From: an uncultured Lachnospiraceae bacterium
GTDB lineage: Bacteria > Bacillota > Clostridia > Lachnospirales > Lachnospiraceae
Reading direction: 5' to 3'
NCBI GenBank assembly: GCA_910579935.1
Contig: CAJTVQ010000015.1
Span: forward strand, 13,904 to 77,903
DNA: 64,000 bases
Within the stretch, counting starts at the first letter, position 1, and each line of letters begins with the position of its first letter. Shown piece by piece: positions 61,204 through 64,000 of this stretch. Under the pieces are notes generated by a model that worked only from the letters and a program-made list of their open reading frames with translations, made no database searches and was not told where the DNA came from. The position numbers and the translations under genes were made by a program.

Positions 61204-62526
61204 ATGAAAGAAGTGGAATATAATTTGAACAATTATCCAAATGACTATCCGGATCATGTAAACAATAACAGGAAGGAACCTTCGGGAAAGGAAAGAGGCG
61301 GGTTTGTCAGCGGACTGCTGACCGGTGTCCTGGTCAGTCTGCTGGCGGTCTGCTGCGTGTACTCCGGATTAAGATTTTATCAGATTTATCAGGAGCGGGC
61401 AGAAGAGAATGCGGCGCAGGCTGAGAATGCGGCGGAGAATTTGGTAAACGATATGACCATGAGCAAGCTTCAGGTCATAGAAGAAACTATTTCCAAATAC
61501 TATTACCAGGAAGATGTGGATGGGCAGGCGCTGGTAGACGGTATGTACAGCGGTGTGATAGATGCTTTGGGAGATCCGTATTCTACCTATTATACGGAGG
61601 CTGATTTAACGGCGCTGATGGAGCAGACTGAGGGGATTTACTACGGGATCGGAGCATACGTGGGGATGGATACCCAGACGGGGCTGGCGCATATCAGCGG
61701 CGTGATCGAGGATACTCCGGCGCAGGCTGCGGGGCTTCGTGACGGCGACGTGATATACATGGTGGATGATAAGCCGATGCAGGGACTGGAACTTTCCGAA
61801 GTGGTGGGTCATATTAAGGGAGTGGAAGGGACGCTGGTACATCTCACCATATACCGTGAGGGTGAAAAGGATTATCTGGAATTTGACGTGGAGCGGAAGA
61901 AGATAGAAAGTCCTACGGTAACCCATGAGATGTACGACGGCGGAATCGGATATATCCAGATTACGGAATTCGATGATGTAACAGTGGATCAGTTTACGGA
62001 AGCTTTGGCAGTGCTTCGCGGGCAGGGGATGAAAGGGCTGATTTTGGACCTGCGGGCCAATCCGGGCGGAAACCTGAGCGCGGTGGTAGAGATCGCGCAG
62101 CAGCTTCTGCCGAAGGGATTGATCGTATATACGGAGGACAGGGACGGAAACAGGACGGAATATTCCTGCGACGGAATGAAATGTTTTGACCGGCCGCTGG
62201 TAGTACTTGTGAACGGTTATTCGGCAAGTGCTTCCGAAATTTTAGCCGGTGCGATTAAGGACTACGGTATCGGGAAACTGATAGGGACTACGACATTTGG
62301 AAAAGGAATTGTCCAAAGGGTGATTTCCCTGTCGGACGGTACGGCGCTGAAACTGACAGTAAGCTCGTATTTTACTCCAAACGGAAATAATATCCATGGA
62401 ATCGGCATTGAACCGGATGAGGTATATGAATTTGACGGAGAACGGTATTATGACGATGGATATGATAATCAGCTGGAACATGCGAAGGAAGTAATAGCGG
62501 AAGAGATCGATTCCCGCGGGCAGTGA
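61204..62526 (+). CDS. S41 carboxy-terminal processing protease (Ctp)
   Basis: 440-aa protease. TM near 36-58, a PDZ domain (about 145-230; IEDTPAQAAGLRDGDVIYMV) and the S41 peptidase domain with the catalytic Ser in YSASASEILAGAIKDYG and Lys in TTFGKGIVQ. The translated frame extends to a TTG at 61198; ATG 61204 or GTG 61213 (with GGAG 10 nt upstream) are the realistic starts. In this operon it may process envelope proteins with the M23 hydrolase. Confidence 0.92.
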   Translation: MKEVEYNLNNYPNDYPDHVNNNRKEPSGKERGGFVSGLLTGVLVSLLAVCCVYSGLRFYQIYQERAEENAAQAENAAENLVNDMTMSKLQVIEETISKYYYQEDVDGQALVDGMYSGVIDALGDPYSTYYTEADLTALMEQTEGIYYGIGAYVGMDTQTGLAHISGVIEDTPAQAAGLRDGDVIYMVDDKPMQGLELSEVVGHIKGVEGTLVHLTIYREGEKDYLEFDVERKKIESPTVTHEMYDGGIGYIQITEFDDVTVDQFTEALAVLRGQGMKGLILDLRANPGGNLSAVVEIAQQLLPKGLIVYTEDRDGNRTEYSCDGMKCFDRPLVVLVNGYSASASEILAGAIKDYGIGKLIGTTTFGKGIVQRVISLSDGTALKLTVSSYFTPNGNNIHGIGIEPDEVYEFDGERYYDDGYDNQLEHAKEVIAEEIDSRGQ

Positions 62527-62632
62527 GCCAGGCAGACGTGTTTGTACGTATTTGACAGAGCAGCGTTGTAAAGTGCTATTGTTGTTTGAATGGAATAGCT
62601 GAAAATCTGAAAATAGTTTAATAAGTATGTTG

Positions 62633-62671
62633 ATCCGCAAGGTTGAGTTTCCCCATCTTGCGGATTTTTTC
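62633..62671 (+). terminator. Terminator after the ftsEX-M23-ctp operon
   Basis: Stem ATCCGCAAG / CTTGCGGAT with a loop of about 14 nt and a following TTTTTT. Confidence 0.9.
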
Positions 62672-63070
62672 GTTTATGGGAAATTCTGATATTTTCAAAA
62701 AATTTCATTGTTAGCAACGATTTACAGCATTGGCGCGCAGGATTATATACCACATTCCGAACAGAAAGAACGAACATATATTCTAAAAATGCACATTTCA
62801 TCTATACAAACGGAGCAATTTGTAGTATATTTGTAATTGTCTTTTGTTTGTCCTGTCCGTCACATATTACAGGGTGCCACAGGGCTGGAAAAACAGGGTC
62901 AGGGACCCCGGTTCGCCGGGTTTGTTTTAATTATTTACTCAAACTTCCCACACCGTTTGGTGCGTTGAGCCTTGAAAAATCAATACTTTAACCCATAAAA
63001 AAGGCACAAACCGCTTGCATGTGGTATAATTGAATTGCCCAAACAATTACACAGCAAGGAGATTTATGCC
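62672..63070 (+). other. Intergenic region with IS upstream sequence
   Basis: 399 bp without a gene. A GC-rich palindrome GACCCCGGTTCGCCGGGTTT (about 62911-62930) and a TATAAT at about 63024 suggest the regulatory and left-end part of the downstream IS. The precise IS end was not determined because the other end is outside the window. Confidence 0.4.
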
Positions 63071-64000
63071 ATGTCAAGTATACCACAGACAACAGGGAAT
63101 GGAAACAGTGTTTCCGATTTTGCCACAAAATTTATAAAGAGATTCCACGTTGGAAAACTGCTTTTTCAATGCAACGCCGGGAAGGAAAAAGGCATTCCTG
63201 TCATGGATATCTTCCGGTATCTTTTCTGCATGATGTTCTCCGATAGAAGCATCTATATGCAGATGAAAACAGGCACATTTGGAGAAACATTCTCAAAAAA
63301 TACCATCTACCGTTTCCTGAATGATACCAGGATCAACTGGCAGCGTTTTACGACACTGCTTTCTGCCGGCATCATCTGCCATTTTATGAAACCGCTGACC
63401 AATGAAAAACGCAGGGATGTGTTTATCGTTGATGACAGCCTGTTTGACCGTTCCCGTTCCAAAAAAGTGGAGATGCTTGCCAGGGTTTTCGACCACTGTT
63501 CCATGAAATATAGATCCGGATTCAGGATGCTTACGCCGGGGTGGTCAGACGGAAACTCCTTTGTTCCGGTCAGGCACTGCCTTCTTTCCGCAGCAGAGGA
63601 CAAGAACCTGCTTTGTGGCGGGAAGCAGTATGACGGCCGGTCCCTTGCCGGAAGGAGGTGCCGCCAGTCACGGCGGAAAGCCACGGATGTCATGGTGGAA
63701 CTGCTCCATTCCGCCCAGTGCGCGGGCATCACTGCCAGATATGTCCTGTTTGACAGCTGGTTTTCCGCACCGAAGACCATGATCGCGCTGAAAAACCAGG
63801 AACATCTTGACACGATCGCCATGGTCAAGAAAAGCAAGACGAAATACTTGTACAACAGCGAAAAACTCAATGTGAAGGAGATCTACAGCCGCAACAAAAA
63901 GCGCAGGGGACGTTCCCGTTATCTTCTCTCCGTATTTGTGGATGCGGGGAAAGACGGCGAAAGCATCCCGGCAAGACTTGTCTATGTCCGAAACAAAGGC
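63071..64000 (+). CDS. IS4-like transposase, truncated by the window end
   Basis: 310 codons visible and still open at 64000. DDE positions so far: D121 in FIVDDSLFDRSRSK and D228 in YVLFDSWFS; the Glu-containing region (YREK-type) would be beyond the window. The N-terminal helical region has FRYLFCMMFSDRSIYMQMK. AAGGAG lies 9 nt before the ATG, and a TATAAT occurs upstream. The family is judged IS4 by the DDS...FDSWFS spacing. The Leu/Lys codon use and frame look healthy, so the copy may be functional. Confidence 0.85.
   Translation, partial: MSSIPQTTGNGNSVSDFATKFIKRFHVGKLLFQCNAGKEKGIPVMDIFRYLFCMMFSDRSIYMQMKTGTFGETFSKNTIYRFLNDTRINWQRFTTLLSAGIICHFMKPLTNEKRRDVFIVDDSLFDRSRSKKVEMLARVFDHCSMKYRSGFRMLTPGWSDGNSFVPVRHCLLSAAEDKNLLCGGKQYDGRSLAGRRCRQSRRKATDVMVELLHSAQCAGITARYVLFDSWFSAPKTMIALKNQEHLDTIAMVKKSKTKYLYNSEKLNVKEIYSRNKKRRGRSRYLLSVFVDAGKDGESIPARLVYVRNKG

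Overview
The window looks like a chromosomal segment of a gut-type Clostridia bacterium, most likely a Lachnospiraceae member. Pointers are the mannan-phosphorylase locus laid out much as in Roseburia, the hrcA-grpE-dnaK-dnaJ order with a CIRCE element, a DUF6465 protein, type III glutamine synthetase, an ireB-ruvX-DUF1292 operon, THF and cobalamin riboswitches of the Firmicutes type, and AGGAGG ribosome binding sites throughout. No rRNA or CRISPR array was seen; there is one tRNA (Gln, CUG).

Layout. 1-2100 is accessory DNA: a YafQ-type toxin with a frameshifted DinJ antitoxin, a 160-bp palindromic MITE-like element and a decayed IS1634-type transposase. 2149-3835 (minus) holds MgtC/SapB and an AraC-type regulator, divergent from the main locus. 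4540-19864 is a beta-manno-oligosaccharide utilisation locus: binding lipoprotein, two permeases, AGE-family 2-epimerase, two GH130 phosphorylases, a CE17-like SGNH esterase with a C-terminal carbohydrate-binding-like domain, a chemoreceptor, a GH1 glucosidase fused to mannose-6-phosphate isomerase, and a GH3 glycosidase. Together they would import acetylated manno-oligosaccharides, trim and deacetylate them, epimerise the reducing end, phosphorolyse to mannose-1-phosphate and feed fructose-6-phosphate. An ATPase, phosphomannomutase, GH36 and endo-mannanase are not in the window.

20309-24146 carries an aminotransferase, a patatin-like lipase, uppP and a DUF6465 protein. 24377-29490 is the heat-shock operon. 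29601-33610 contains a DUF3048 lipoprotein and a deletion scar with two truncated genes beside a membrane glycosyltransferase. 33614-38798 has a THF riboswitch with folT, then prmA, rsmE, a cysteine desulfurase and thiI. 38846-39140 is a very large imperfect palindrome. 39256-47227 has an HPr-like protein, mtaB, and the ireB-ruvX-DUF1292-fur-rnj-ylbF-mltG-like-trmR-U32 cluster. 47349-50204 holds glnN behind an attenuator, a small Cys-rich protein and tRNA-Gln. 50508-52800 has a decayed Rpn gene, a cupin, and a cobalamin-riboswitch-controlled DUF4430 lipoprotein plus ECF S component. 52978-62526 carries a thioesterase, cvfB, an HPr-like protein, a CPBP protease, a YjfB-type protein, a WecG/TagA transferase and a CdaR-type regulator followed by ftsE-ftsX-M23-ctp. 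The window ends inside an IS4-like transposase (63071 on).

Short dispersed repeats are frequent: three copies of a 35-nt stem-loop, a palindrome core shared by two distant sites, and a 25-nt repeat in two places. The most notable points are the GH1-ManA fusion, the 35-nt repeat sitting between the cobalamin aptamer and its gene, the split antitoxin, and the two HPr-like proteins without the phosphorylatable histidine.
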